From DATFVJ01 sp963727015 (GTDB taxonomy: Bacteria; Actinomycetota; Actinomycetes; Streptosporangiales; Streptosporangiaceae): 64,000 nt of DNA. The translations under genes were made by a program, and so were the position numbers. Shown one piece after another: positions 33,594 through 42,379 of this stretch; the stretch's first letter is position 1; each line of letters starts with the position of its first letter. Location: the NCBI GenBank assembly GCA_963727015.1, contig CAVSEV010000011.1, forward strand, positions 744,001 through 808,000, in the 5' to 3' direction. The notes under the pieces are model-generated. The model worked only from the letters and a program-made list of their open reading frames with translations, searched no databases and was not told where the DNA came from.

Positions 33594-33875
33594 GTGACTA
33601 CGGAACGCCACTGGAAGGTGGAGATCTTCGTGGATGAACACGAGGATCACACCAGGGCCGAGGCCCGCCTGATTGTTCCTGAAGGCCACGCGTCGAAACC
33701 GGCTGAGCTGCTGCGCGGTATTGGGCAATCGCGACGCCGCGGCGGTGAGCTCGTCGTTCAGGAGATCGAGGATGAGCTTGCGGTCTCGCGTGCGCTGTGG
33801 GAACTCGCGCATACGGTGTGGACAGCTGCGGTGACCGACCTCGAGGCCGTGGCCTCCGGCTCCGCCACCAGGTAA
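33594..33875 (+). CDS. DUF1876-family protein
   Basis: GTG 33594 follows AGGAGGTG with good spacing and gives 93 residues; a longer frame to 33531 is less likely. Family features are the start HWKVEIFVDEHEDHTRAEAR, a middle with GIGQSRRR, and the helix EIEDELAVSRALWELAHTVW. DUF1876 proteins (dsRBD-like folds) are common and small in Actinomycetes, often stress-linked, with no established activity. It follows the STAS gene in the same direction and may share its regulation. Confidence 0.8.
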   Translation: MTTERHWKVEIFVDEHEDHTRAEARLIVPEGHASKPAELLRGIGQSRRRGGELVVQEIEDELAVSRALWELAHTVWTAAVTDLEAVASGSATR

Positions 33876-33939
33876 GACTGTAGCAGGACACAAGCGGGAG
33901 GCCGAGACTGCTGCCGCCCGTGCAGGTAGGTTGAGAGCC

Positions 33940-35115
33940 ATGCCGGGTCGAATCGTGCTGTACGGCGCCACGGGTTACACCGGCAGGCTCACCGCGCAGG
34001 CCATGCTGGCGCGCGGAGCGCGGCCCGTGCTCGCGGGCCGGGACGCTGGCCGGTTGAGCGTGCTGTCCGCACGGCTCTCGCGTGCTGGGGGCGGGCCACC
34101 GCTCGAGACCGCGGTCGCGGGTACAGCAGAACCTGCTGCGATACGGGAACTTATAGGGGCCGGCGACGTGCTCGTGTCGACCGCGGGACCGTTCTTGAAG
34201 GTCGGCACGGCAGCCGTGGCAGCCGCGGTGGATGCGGGCGCGGTGTACCTGGACTCGAGCGGCGAGCCGCCGTTCATCCGAGCGGTATTCGAGGAGCACG
34301 GCCCGCGCGCGCAGCGGACCGGCGCAGTGCTGCTGACCGCGTTTGGCTACGACTACGTGCCGGGAAACCTGGCGGGCGCGCTCGCGCTTTCTGCCGCTGG
34401 ACCCGCCGCGACCCGGGTGTACGTCGGCTACTTCGTGCGCGGGGACATGCGGAGGGCGGCGAGCGCGGGCACCCGGGCCTCGGCGGCCGGCGTGCTCCTC
34501 GAATCTGGCTACACCTTCCGCGGCGGCCGGATCACGAGCGAGCGCGCAGCGGCAAGGGTTAGGTCCTTCGAGGTTGACGGCAAGATCAGGGAGGCGTTTT
34601 CGATCGGCTCATCTGAGCATTTTGCGCTGCCGAGGCTGCGGCACGTAACGGGAGCGGCGGGCGGCGCCGCGGTTGCGAGCGGCCTCAGCGACGTGGGCGT
34701 TTACCTTGGCTGGTTCGGCGGAGCCACCAGGCTCGTCCAATACGGGTCCGTGCTTGCGGCACCGCTCGGCCGGCTGCCCGGCGTGCGGCAGGCCATTGAC
34801 ATTCAGGCTCGCAGGATCCAGCGCAGCAGGGCCGAACCTGATCCGGCTGAGCGGGTTCAGTCGGATGTGGTGGCGGTTGCGGCGGATTCAAGCGACCATG
34901 AACTGGCCGTGGTGCATCTGACCGGCGGTGATCCCTATTCGTTTACCGCAGGGATACTTGCCTGGGCGGCGTGCCAGGCTGCCGGGCAATTCCCGCGGCC
35001 CGCGGGTGCGCTCGGCCCGATCGAAGCCTTCGGGGCGGACGCGCTCGAGTCGGGATGCGCCAGCGCGGGAATTTCCAGGCGGCGGCTCGACTTCGATAGA
35101 AAACAATTCAGCTAA
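33940..35115 (+). CDS. Saccharopine-dehydrogenase-like oxidoreductase
   Basis: The 391-residue protein begins MPGRIVLYGATGYTGRLTAQ, a Rossmann dinucleotide motif (GATGYTG). DVLVSTAGPFLKVG and YLDSSGEPPFIRAVFEEH follow and are typical of saccharopine-dehydrogenase NADP-binding proteins and of the trans-acting enoyl reductase used with mycobacterial polyketide synthases. A GYDYVPGNLAGALAL segment marks the catalytic domain. The best guess is NAD(P)-dependent reduction of a lipid or thioester intermediate; no polyketide genes lie near. ATG 33940 is used because the family starts here; ATG 33931 is also in frame. Confidence 0.8.
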   Translation: MPGRIVLYGATGYTGRLTAQAMLARGARPVLAGRDAGRLSVLSARLSRAGGGPPLETAVAGTAEPAAIRELIGAGDVLVSTAGPFLKVGTAAVAAAVDAGAVYLDSSGEPPFIRAVFEEHGPRAQRTGAVLLTAFGYDYVPGNLAGALALSAAGPAATRVYVGYFVRGDMRRAASAGTRASAAGVLLESGYTFRGGRITSERAAARVRSFEVDGKIREAFSIGSSEHFALPRLRHVTGAAGGAAVASGLSDVGVYLGWFGGATRLVQYGSVLAAPLGRLPGVRQAIDIQARRIQRSRAEPDPAERVQSDVVAVAADSSDHELAVVHLTGGDPYSFTAGILAWAACQAAGQFPRPAGALGPIEAFGADALESGCASAGISRRRLDFDRKQFS

Positions 35116-35247
35116 AATGGGATAGTTGATGGGCTTACGGGTCAGGTAACTGCAGGTTCTCGTGCACTCGGGAATTAGACGGATATCGCGGGCCCGTTCG
35201 GCCAAGTCGGTAGAGGATTGCCTTAAGAAGCCTCTAACTTTCTCGCT

Positions 35248-37278
35248 ATGGATAACCACCTGCTCGTCGCGGAGCTAAAGGCCGCCGGCCCGGGAGCGGT
35301 CAAGGCCATCCATGACAGCTACGCCAGCGGCCTCTTCCAGTACTGCTGGTTCGTGCTCCGCAACTCCGACGCGGCGCAGGTGGCATTGCGCGACACCCTC
35401 ATTGCGGCGCAGGCGCATATCGGCCGCCTCGCCGATCCTGACCTGCTGAAGCCTTGGCTGTACGCGCTCGCCCGCGTCGAGTGCCTGCGCAGGAACCCGT
35501 CGCCGGCCAGTGATCCGGACGTGCAGCGGGCGGGCGCGGAGGAGCTGCGCCCTGATCCGATTCTGACGGCCTGGCACGCGGTCATGGACCTCGGCCCGCT
35601 GGAGCGGGAGGCGCTGGAGCTGTCATCCAGGCACAGCCTGGAGCCACGGGGCGTCGCCTCGGTGCTCGGCATCGCCACGCGGGAATCCGAATTGCTGCTG
35701 ATTCGTGCTCGTGAATCCCTTGCGCAGGCATTGGCGGGCGAAATCCTGGCGAGCACGGGCCGGGGTGGCTGCCGGGATCTCGCGGCCATGATGACCGGCT
35801 ATGACGGAACGACTACAGCGCCGCTGCGCGAGCGACTGGTCAGCCACGCTGGGCGCTGCGCGGCGTGCGGCCAGCATCTGCCGCGTAACGTGTCCGCGGC
35901 GAAGGTCTATGGCTTGCTCCCCGTGGCCGAGTTTCCGCTGGGGATGCGGGCGCGAGCGCTCTCCTGCTGCAATGATCCCGCGCTTTCCGGGTACCGCGCC
36001 TTCGTGGCAGGCCGGGCGGCAAGGTTCGGACATGACGGTTTTCCTTTCAGTCCTGCGGCAGCGGTGGCAGCGGCAGCGGCAGCGCCTGCCAGGCGCCGCA
36101 CCAGTGCCCACCTGTGGGTGGGCCTCGCCGCTGCTATCGCCGCCACCGCGCTCGGTGCTGGTTTCGCGCTGAGCCGCATGGGCGGCTACGAAAACATGAT
36201 GCGACGCATCCTGCCCGGCCCCGCTGGGCCGCTCAGGTACGGCGCCGTCGTCACGTCGGCGCCGAACTCCCGTCTCCAAGCGGGCCGGCCGATTACGCCG
36301 GCCATCCCCCTCGGCGCCGCCTCGGCCGAGAGCGGGGCAGTGCGCCCGCTGCCGCCGTTTCCCGCGGCCCAGGCGCAACAGCCGTTGCGCGGCACGCAGG
36401 CGCCGCTTCCTGCTGGGCGCCTGCTGCTGTCGTCCGGCCGCCTTGACCTCGGCACGATGTCATCCGGCAGGCTTGTGCTCAGCGCGATCGGGGGATCGGT
36501 CGCCTGGTCCGCGAGTACGTCATCAGCGGATCTTGCGCTGAGGTCTTATGCGGGCTGGCTGCCCCGCGGCGGGACTGCCACGCTCGTTGTGACCGTGGCA
36601 AGGAACGGGCGCACGCCAAGCCGGGGTGCGGTCATCATCGGTCCGGGAAACCTGAGCGTCCTCGCGACCTGGATCGCGCCGTCCCTGTCACCGTCCCTGT
36701 CATCGTCACGATCATGGCCAGCGTCACCCGCACCGGCATCGCTGAAGTCAGTGCCGCCTTCGGCACCGGTGCACACCCCGTCAGCGGGCCCGGCGGGATC
36801 TCCGTCGCGCTCGCCATCGCGTGCCCCATCGAGGAGGTCGTCCCGGCAGCCAGTGCCAGCACCGCCCCTGCGTTCTGTTCGACCGGCGACCGCGCACCCG
36901 CCCGCTTCGCCAGCCACCCGGTATACGTCGCAGCGGCTCGCGGTTAACGACGTGCAGCCAGGTGGGCTGGAAGCCTTGGAGCCAGCCGACCTGGAGTCTG
37001 GGCGAACAGGCTATCGGGAGCCCGCGGAGCCAGACTGGCCGCAGTCTTGGCAGCCAGACGAGGCGCAGCCAGACCTGCGCGACCAATGGCAGCCAGACCA
37101 GTGGGACCGGGGAGAGCAAGACCAGCCGCAGCTAGATCAATGGGAGCGTTGGCAGCCAGACCAGGCGTGGCGTTGGCAGCCAGGCCACGGGTGGCCTTGG
37201 CAGCCAGACCAGGGGTGGCCTTGGCAGCCCAGCCGATGGCGGCAATGGCGGCATTACCTGCCGCTACCGTGGCGGTAG
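35248..37278 (+). CDS. Sigma-factor-like protein with Cys motif, membrane helix, BACON-like domain and Trp-Gln-Pro repeats
   Basis: This 676-residue protein has an unusual order of parts. Residues 1-170 look like an ECF sigma factor: a region-2-like GLFQYCWFVLRNSDAAQVAL and a region-4-like LEREALELSSRHSLEPRGV and SVLGIATRESELLLIRARE. Next is HAGRCAACGQHL, a zinc-finger-like segment as in anti-sigma factors. At about 290-315 a membrane helix (WVGLAAAIAATALGAGFAL) follows. Residues 390-460 resemble a BACON beta-domain (SVAWSASTS, PRGGTATLVVTV). A Pro/Ser linker and WQPDQ-type repeats with many Trp, Gln, Asp (WQPDQWDRG, WQPGHGWPWQPDQ) end it. It may sense wall or surface state and signal through the N-terminal domain. 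The repeats are coded by 15-bp units. Confidence 0.7.
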   Translation: MDNHLLVAELKAAGPGAVKAIHDSYASGLFQYCWFVLRNSDAAQVALRDTLIAAQAHIGRLADPDLLKPWLYALARVECLRRNPSPASDPDVQRAGAEELRPDPILTAWHAVMDLGPLEREALELSSRHSLEPRGVASVLGIATRESELLLIRARESLAQALAGEILASTGRGGCRDLAAMMTGYDGTTTAPLRERLVSHAGRCAACGQHLPRNVSAAKVYGLLPVAEFPLGMRARALSCCNDPALSGYRAFVAGRAARFGHDGFPFSPAAAVAAAAAAPARRRTSAHLWVGLAAAIAATALGAGFALSRMGGYENMMRRILPGPAGPLRYGAVVTSAPNSRLQAGRPITPAIPLGAASAESGAVRPLPPFPAAQAQQPLRGTQAPLPAGRLLLSSGRLDLGTMSSGRLVLSAIGGSVAWSASTSSADLALRSYAGWLPRGGTATLVVTVARNGRTPSRGAVIIGPGNLSVLATWIAPSLSPSLSSSRSWPASPAPASLKSVPPSAPVHTPSAGPAGSPSRSPSRAPSRRSSRQPVPAPPLRSVRPATAHPPASPATRYTSQRLAVNDVQPGGLEALEPADLESGRTGYREPAEPDWPQSWQPDEAQPDLRDQWQPDQWDRGEQDQPQLDQWERWQPDQAWRWQPGHGWPWQPDQGWPWQPSRWRQWRHYLPLPWR

Positions 37279-37307
37279 CTGGGCGGCCGGCCTCGTAAGC
37301 TTGGCCC

Positions 37308-38015
37308 GTGAACGACCCTGCCGCGACGCGGACCGCGATGGTGCGCCGCGCCCGCAAGATCAACCGTGAACTCGCCCTGATGTATCCGGACGCGCACTGC
37401 GAGCTTGACTTCACTTCGCCGCTTGAACTCGTGGTGGCGACGATCCTGTCCGCGCAGTGCACCGACCGGAGGGTCAACGCGGTGACTCCGGTGCTGTTCG
37501 CCAGGTTCAAGACCGCTGCCGAATACGCATCCGCTGACCGAGGCGAACTCGAAAAGATCATCCAGTCGACCGGGTTCTTCCGCGCCAAGACAAGCAGCCT
37601 TATCGGCCTGGGTCAGGCGCTGTGCGACAGGTTCGGGGGTGAGGTCCCTGCGAGCCTGGACAAGCTTGTAACGCTGCCAGGAGTCGGCAGGAAGACGGCG
37701 AATGTCGTGCTCGGGAACGCATTCGGCAAGCCGGGGCTCACTGTCGACACTCATTTTGCCCGGCTCGCACGGCGCTTCGGATGGACGACGCAAACCGAGC
37801 CCGACAAGATCGAGAGGGATGTTGGCGCGCTGCTGCCGCGGCCGGAGTGGACGATTGCCTCACACCGGCTCATCTGGCACGGCCGCAGGGTCTGCCATTC
37901 CCGCAGGCCCGCCTGTGGTGCATGCGGGATCGCGCGGCTCTGCCCGTCGTTCGGCGAGGGGCCTGCCGACGAGGAGGCGGCGCGCAAGCTGGTCAAGACC
38001 GGGCCGTTCTCGTGA
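37308..38015 (+). CDS. nth: Endonuclease III
   Basis: Nth removes oxidised pyrimidines and nicks at abasic sites in base-excision repair. The 235-residue protein contains the helix-hairpin-helix LPGVGRKTANVVLGNA with catalytic Lys129, VDTHFARLARR with Asp147, and the [4Fe-4S] ligands CHSRRPACGACGIARLC. Length and order match bacterial Nth. The start is GTG 37308, 29 bp after the preceding stop. In Mycobacterium and Streptomyces nth is followed by genes for a thioredoxin-like protein, NUDIX and MarP; here the thioredoxin gene is absent and NUDIX follows at once. Confidence 0.95.
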   Translation: MNDPAATRTAMVRRARKINRELALMYPDAHCELDFTSPLELVVATILSAQCTDRRVNAVTPVLFARFKTAAEYASADRGELEKIIQSTGFFRAKTSSLIGLGQALCDRFGGEVPASLDKLVTLPGVGRKTANVVLGNAFGKPGLTVDTHFARLARRFGWTTQTEPDKIERDVGALLPRPEWTIASHRLIWHGRRVCHSRRPACGACGIARLCPSFGEGPADEEAARKLVKTGPFS

Positions 38016-38033
38016 CGGAAGCCAGTCGCAACG

Positions 38034-38766
38034 ATGCTCACAGCACCCCGCGCGTGCAGAGTCCGCAACGCGCCCAGGGCGCGCAGCGTAGCCGCCCGCC
38101 AGCCCGGAGTTGCCCGCGGCGCCGACGCGGCCGCGCGGACAGCTCCGGGCTGGCTGCGTGAGCTTGCTGGTGCCGCCCGGCAGATGCCGGTATCGGCACA
38201 TCTGCGGCCGCCGCGGGCAGGCGGCCGCGCCTCAGCGGTGCTTGTGCTTTTCGCCGAAGGGCCGGCAGGGCCTGACGTCCTGCTGATCCAGCGCAGTGCC
38301 GGACTGCGCAAGCATGCGGGCCAAACCGCGTTTCCAGGCGGCGCGATCGACGCTGGCGACTCCAGCCCGGTGGCGGCGGCGCTGCGCGAGGCGGCGGAGG
38401 AGACCGGCCTCGACCCGGCAGGGGTGGAGGTGGTCGGCGTGCTGCCAGAATTGTTCGTGGCGCGCAGCGGGTTCCGCGTCATGCCGGTGCTCGCCTGGTG
38501 GTGGCACCCTAGCCCGGTCGGGCCGGGCGATCCAGTTGAAGTCGCCGCGGTGGCGCGGGTGCCCCTCGCCGAGCTCGCCGACCCAGCCAACCGGTTCACC
38601 GTCCGCCACCCCTCCGGTCTCGGCCGGCCCGGCGTTCCGGGTGAGCGGGGTGCTCGTATGGGGCTTTACCGCCGGAATCCTGGACCGGTTGCTCGCGCTC
38701 AGCGGCTGGGAACGTCCTTGGGAGGCGAGCCGGGTCGAGGACCTGCCACCAAGCGCGCTCGGCTAA
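38034..38766 (+). pseudogene. NUDIX hydrolase (CoA pyrophosphatase-like) with a frameshift
   Basis: The main frame contains ASAVLVLFAEGPAGPDVLLI, HAGQTAFPGGAIDAGD and the NUDIX box (AALREAAEETGLDPAGVEV), then MPVLAWWWHPSP and DPANRFTVRHPSGLG. At about 38625 an extra base in the GGCCGGCCCGG run moves the conserved end (FRVSGVLVWGFTAGILDRLL, then WERPWEA) to the next frame, with a stop at 38766. The upstream frame would instead continue into unrelated sequence to 38897. The break may be a sequencing error in a GC run or a real loss. The start is uncertain: ATG 38034 or a later ATG 38184. Enzymes of this group hydrolyse CoA or related nucleotides. Confidence 0.7.
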
Positions 38767-38783
38767 TGCGCCCGCAGATCTTT

Positions 38784-38854
38784 GTCGTCGCCGATAGTTC
38801 CGCCATCGACTCCTCGAGAACGAGCAGGGTCTTGCCGGGTCGCCGCCTGGAACA
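38784..38854. repeat. 71-bp dispersed repeat, copy 2
   Basis: This is the partner of 18511-18581 with about nine differences. It starts 18 bp after the restored NUDIX stop and lies about 100 bp before marP. On the minus strand both copies read RRRPGKTLLVLEE or a close variant, but no gene surrounds them. Confidence 0.7.
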
Positions 38855-38955
38855 CCGGGCTGCCTGGCCGGTGACGTCGGGGACCATCCTGGGCTAATGC
38901 TGGCAATTGCCGTTCAGCGGTCTCGTCACTCGTAGGGCCCTATACCGTTGGGCAC

Positions 38956-40191
38956 GTGCGTGGTGACCTGCTCGACTTGATCTTGATTGGGGTCGTCGCA
39001 GCCTTCGCCGTATCCGGCTACCGGCAAGGCTTTATTATCGGCGCGCTGAGCTTGGCAGGATTTCTCGGCGGCGCCGCCTTCGGCCTGGTCATCGCCCCCG
39101 CGATCGCGCAGTCCGTCGTGCCGGGTCAGGCGCAGCAATCCCTGATCGCCATCGTCGTCGTGTTCGTCGCCGCGATGATCGGCCAGTTCGCGGCCTCCAC
39201 CGTGGGCGCCGCGATGCGCGACCTGGTGACCTGGCGGTCGGCGACCATTATCGACTCGGCAGGCGGCGCGGCCGTGAGCACGCTGTCAGTGCTCGTCATC
39301 GCGTGGCTCATCGGCACCTCGGTCGCGAACGCCCCATTCCCTGTGGTCGTCAACCAGGTGAACAACTCGGCGGTGCTGCGCGCGGTCGACCGGCTGATGC
39401 CAGAAACCGCCCGCACCTGGTTCTCGAGCTTCAGGCGCGTCGTGGCGAGCGGGCCATTTCCGCAGGTGTTCGGCGGCCTCGGCGCGGAAGGGGTCGTGGC
39501 GGTACGGCCGCCGGACCCCGCGGTGCTGAACAGCAGCGGGCTGCGCCGCGCGAGTGCGAGCGTGGTGCGGGTACTCGGCACGGCTCCCTCATGTTCGCGC
39601 CGGATCGAGGGTTCAGGCTTCGTATTCGCGCCGGATCGCGTCCTGACGAACGCGCACGTGGTAGCCGGGGTCACAGACGGCCCAGACGTGTACACCGAGA
39701 CAGGCAGGCGGCTTCGCTCCCGCGTCGTGCTCTACGACTTCCAGCGCGATGTCGCGGTGCTTTACGTCCCTGGCCTGCACGCGCCGCCGCTGCACTTCGC
39801 CGGTGTGGCGACGACCGGCGACAACGCGGCTGTCGTCGGCTATCCGCGCGACGCGCTGACGGTCACGGCCGTCGCGGCCCGCATCGGCGGTTTCCAGGAG
39901 GCGCGTGGCCCGAACATCTACCAGTCCGGCCAGGTCACGAGGGAGATCTACTCGATCCGCGCCAACGTGGAACCAGGCAACTCGGGCGGTCCGCTGCTAG
40001 CGACGGGCGGCGGCGTCTATGGCGTCGTCTTCGCTGCGGCCGTCGGGCAGCCCGGCATCGGCTACGCGCTGACCGCCGCCGAAGTGGCGCCTGACGTGCA
40101 GGCCGCTGCGACGGCGACTGGGAAGTCCCCACCCAGAGCTGCGACTGAGCCCGTCACCCGGCAGCCCACTGATTTTTCCTGGCTGGGCTAG
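38956..40191 (+). CDS. marP: Membrane-anchored serine protease, MarP family
   Basis: The 411-residue protein has four N-terminal membrane helices of the CvpA/colicin-V type (LLDLILIGVVAAFAVSGY, IIGALSLAGFLGGAAFGLV and so on), then an extracytoplasmic trypsin-like protease domain. The catalytic triad is His234 (LTNAHVVAG), Asp265 (RDVAVLYV) and Ser343 (VEPGNSGGP), nearly the numbering of M. tuberculosis MarP (Rv3671c). MarP is needed there for acid and oxidative resistance through cleavage of a peptidoglycan hydrolase. A Cys at about residue 214 may take part in the redox disulfide known in MarP. GTG 38956 is the start. Synteny with nth, NUDIX, ephE and acs supports the identity. Confidence 0.88.
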   Translation: MRGDLLDLILIGVVAAFAVSGYRQGFIIGALSLAGFLGGAAFGLVIAPAIAQSVVPGQAQQSLIAIVVVFVAAMIGQFAASTVGAAMRDLVTWRSATIIDSAGGAAVSTLSVLVIAWLIGTSVANAPFPVVVNQVNNSAVLRAVDRLMPETARTWFSSFRRVVASGPFPQVFGGLGAEGVVAVRPPDPAVLNSSGLRRASASVVRVLGTAPSCSRRIEGSGFVFAPDRVLTNAHVVAGVTDGPDVYTETGRRLRSRVVLYDFQRDVAVLYVPGLHAPPLHFAGVATTGDNAAVVGYPRDALTVTAVAARIGGFQEARGPNIYQSGQVTREIYSIRANVEPGNSGGPLLATGGGVYGVVFAAAVGQPGIGYALTAAEVAPDVQAAATATGKSPPRAATEPVTRQPTDFSWLG

Positions 40192-40204
40192 CCGCGCGTG
40201 CGGC

Positions 40205-40687
40205 TCAGGCGAGCAGGCGCGGGCGCAGGCCGGCCGGCGGCAGCCCAGCCAGGCCGAGGCGCTCGATCCGTTCGGCGAGCCGTTCCGCTTCCTTAACGGC
40301 GTGCGCGACGTCCACTCCGCAAGCTGGCATCCCGGGGGCGCCGTATGGGCGGATCCGGTCTGCGCCGCGGCGCAGCAGTGTGACGGCTCCGCTGGAGTTG
40401 CCGCGCTGCGCGTGCGTGAGGCCCACGGCGATCTGAGCGAGGCCTTGCCACAGCTCGCGCTCGGCCGGAGCGGCCGCCTTCCAGCTCGCCTCGAGGACCT
40501 CGTGTGCATGGAAAGGCCTGTCCGCGTCGATCAGTCGTTGCGCCTCGGCAAGCGCCTCGGCAGCTGGCAGCTCAAGATCGTCTGGGGTGCCGGGCTCGCC
40601 CGCCGCGTCCCGGGGCAGCGGCCGTCCGAGCGCGTCGCGCGGCCGGGCATTGCGTGGCCGGCCGCTGATGTCCCTGTCGCGGTTCAC
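40205..40687 (-). CDS. DUF309 protein
   Basis: GTG 40687 overlaps the stop codon of the upstream hydrolase gene and gives 160 residues. The N-terminal 40 residues are charged and variable (RDISGRPRNARPRDALGRPL). The DUF309 core contains RPFHAHEVLEASWKAA and ELWQGLAQIAVGLTHAQRGN, with the conserved Glu/His/Trp residues, followed by GAVTLLRRGADRI. The family forms helical bundles of unknown function, possibly metal-binding hydrolases. It is coupled to the epoxide-hydrolase-like gene and the holin-like gene in one transcript. Confidence 0.85.
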   Translation of the reverse strand: MNRDRDISGRPRNARPRDALGRPLPRDAAGEPGTPDDLELPAAEALAEAQRLIDADRPFHAHEVLEASWKAAAPAERELWQGLAQIAVGLTHAQRGNSSGAVTLLRRGADRIRPYGAPGMPACGVDVAHAVKEAERLAERIERLGLAGLPPAGLRPRLLA

Positions 40688-41607
40688 CGTTCCGGTTCTG
40701 GATCGGCCAGCCAGCCACGCAATTCGGCGTTGAACCTGTCCGGTAGCTCCTCGTGCGGAAAATGCCCCGCACCGTCTATCAGGCGCCACCGGTAGGGCCC
40801 GTCCACATACCGTCCGGCCCCGCGCGCGGTACGCGGCAGCACGCACGTGTCGAGTGCTCCATGCAGGTGCAAAGTGGGCGCCTGGATGGGCGCGCGCATC
40901 CGCCGCACGTAGCGCATGCCGTCAGGCCGCAGCCTGGACCTGACGATCCACCGGTGGTATTCGAGAGCCGAGTGGGCCACGCCAGGGATCCGCATCGCCT
41001 CCCGGTACCGGCGGTCGGCTTCATCGTCGGGCCAGCCGGGCCCTGACCACTCCTTGAGCAGGCGGCCGACCTTTGCTCCGTCGTCGCGCACTAGCTGGCG
41101 TTCAGGTGTCGCGGGCAGCTGGAACCGCAGCGCGTATCCGCTCCGCTTGCCCTGCCCGAACGGGTCGGTCAGCACCGCGGAACTCATCCGCAGCGGATGC
41201 GGCGCGGAGACGACGGCGAGCCTGCGGACGACCTTCGGATAGTACGCACCCATGGTCCAGGCCACCAGTCCGCCCCAGTCATGGCCCACGATGACGGCGT
41301 TCGCCTCGCCAAGCGCACGGACCATCCCCGCCGCGTCGGAGGCGGCGGTCACCAGGTCGTAGCCCCTGGGCGGCTTGTCGCTGCCGCCATATCCGCGCAG
41401 ATCGGCGGCGACGGCGCGGAAACCTGCCCGCGCCAGCGATGCCAGCTGGCTCCGCCATGTCCACCAGAACTCAGGGAATCCATGCAAAAGCAACACCAGC
41501 GGACCGTCGCCGCTCTCCGCGATGTGGAAGCGAGTGCCGTTCGCGCTCACCGACCGGTGCGACCACGGCCCGTCGACCTGCACGGCCGATTCCGCCGGAA
41601 CGGCCAT
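40684..41607 (-). CDS. Alpha/beta hydrolase, epoxide-hydrolase type (EphE-like)
   Basis: The 307-residue protein has HGFPEFWWTWRSQL with the oxyanion HGxP, GHDWGGLVAW with the nucleophilic Asp, HGALDTCVLP with the acid Asp and DGAGHFPHEELPD with the catalytic His. The Asp nucleophile instead of Ser and the HGFPE/WW motif mark the epoxide hydrolase and haloalkane dehalogenase branch. Two lid-domain Tyr residues would activate the epoxide (for example in LEYHRWIV). In M. tuberculosis the corresponding gene ephE (Rv3670) also lies next to marP and acs. The substrate is unknown. Its start overlaps the stop of the holin-like gene. Confidence 0.85.
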   Translation of the reverse strand: MAVPAESAVQVDGPWSHRSVSANGTRFHIAESGDGPLVLLLHGFPEFWWTWRSQLASLARAGFRAVAADLRGYGGSDKPPRGYDLVTAASDAAGMVRALGEANAVIVGHDWGGLVAWTMGAYYPKVVRRLAVVSAPHPLRMSSAVLTDPFGQGKRSGYALRFQLPATPERQLVRDDGAKVGRLLKEWSGPGWPDDEADRRYREAMRIPGVAHSALEYHRWIVRSRLRPDGMRYVRRMRAPIQAPTLHLHGALDTCVLPRTARGAGRYVDGPYRWRLIDGAGHFPHEELPDRFNAELRGWLADPEPER

Positions 41608-42062
41608 TAGCTCGCTCCCCCCGCACTGCCTGCTGCATTGGTGTCATTCCGCAGCAGGGCAAGGCTGTCCTGGACGGAGGCCCGGGTGCGCCGCAGTCCG
41701 CTCATCCGGCGGATCTTCATCACGCCATAAAGCACCGCGAGTCCCGCGAACAGCACGTAAACGCCGGACACGATGAGGAAGCCCACCCAGGGATCGAAGC
41801 CGGCCGCGACGAAGCCATAGACCGCCGCGAACGAAAGCAGGATGAGCACAATGCAGCCCACGAAGGCGGCCCCGATGATCATGACGCCCGAGATGCCGAG
41901 CCGCTTGACATCGTCGCGCAACTCCAGCTTCGCGAGGTCGATCTCCCACCTGACCAGCTGTGAGACGTCCTTCACCGCAAGGGAAACGAGCTCACCAAGT
42001 GACTCACCGCCCACGCCGTTGCCCGTTTGCCGGTCAGTGCGCGGCCTACCGGTTTCGGCCAT
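41607..42062 (-). CDS. Phage-holin-superfamily membrane protein (Rv3669-like)
   Basis: This 151-residue protein begins with a polar segment, then an amphipathic helix (GELVSLAVKDVSQLVRWEID and LAKLELRDDVKRLG), followed by two membrane helices (VMIIGAAFVGCIVLILLSFA and FLIVSGVYVLFAGLAVLYG) and a basic C-terminal tail. The pattern is that of the Phage_holin_3_6 or Asp23-partner-like proteins of Actinomycetes. It is the first gene of a three-gene minus-strand unit with the epoxide hydrolase and DUF309. Its function is unknown; a membrane scaffold role is possible. Confidence 0.8.
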   Translation of the reverse strand: MAETGRPRTDRQTGNGVGGESLGELVSLAVKDVSQLVRWEIDLAKLELRDDVKRLGISGVMIIGAAFVGCIVLILLSFAAVYGFVAAGFDPWVGFLIVSGVYVLFAGLAVLYGVMKIRRMSGLRRTRASVQDSLALLRNDTNAAGSAGGAS

Positions 42063-42286
42063 AGCTTGGTCTCCATTCCCTGGTGGCTCTCACTCGCTAC
42101 CTACCTGCCCAGCGAGCCGCGGTAATCAACTTTGGCGGATAACCGCGAATTTCCGTAGCACAAATTACCGGTTAGCGCGGGAGAGTGCGCGCATCGCCTC
42201 AGCGCCGCGTATCTCGTCCGCGGCACCACGGACAACACATCGGCTGCATGCGGCGCCACACCGCGGCAGCCGTTAAGACTGTATTG

Positions 42287-42321
42287 CCGCGGGGGGACTA
42301 CCCCCCGGGATCCTCCCGCGG
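42287..42321. terminator. Nested hairpin downstream of acs
   Basis: GGGGGG-ACTA-CCCCCC (42291-42306) is nested within CCGCGGG (42287-42293) and CCCGCGG (42315-42321). It lies 58 bp past the acs stop on the minus strand. The rest of 42063-42379 is intergenic and includes the 46-bp repeat. Confidence 0.6.
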
Positions 42322-42329
42322 GCTGTGGC

Positions 42330-42375
42330 GGCCTGCTCACTGCTGGATGAGAATCCGCCGATTCATGTATCAGGA
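42330..42375. repeat. 46-bp dispersed repeat, copy 1, beside the acs stop
   Basis: It matches the complement of 56291-56336 in 43 of 46 bases. The core has GAATC-CGCC-GATTC symmetry. Copy 1 lies five bases beyond the acs stop; copy 2 encodes the last 15 codons of the SDR gene. It may be a REP-like sequence. Confidence 0.7.
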
Positions 42376-42379
42376 CCTG

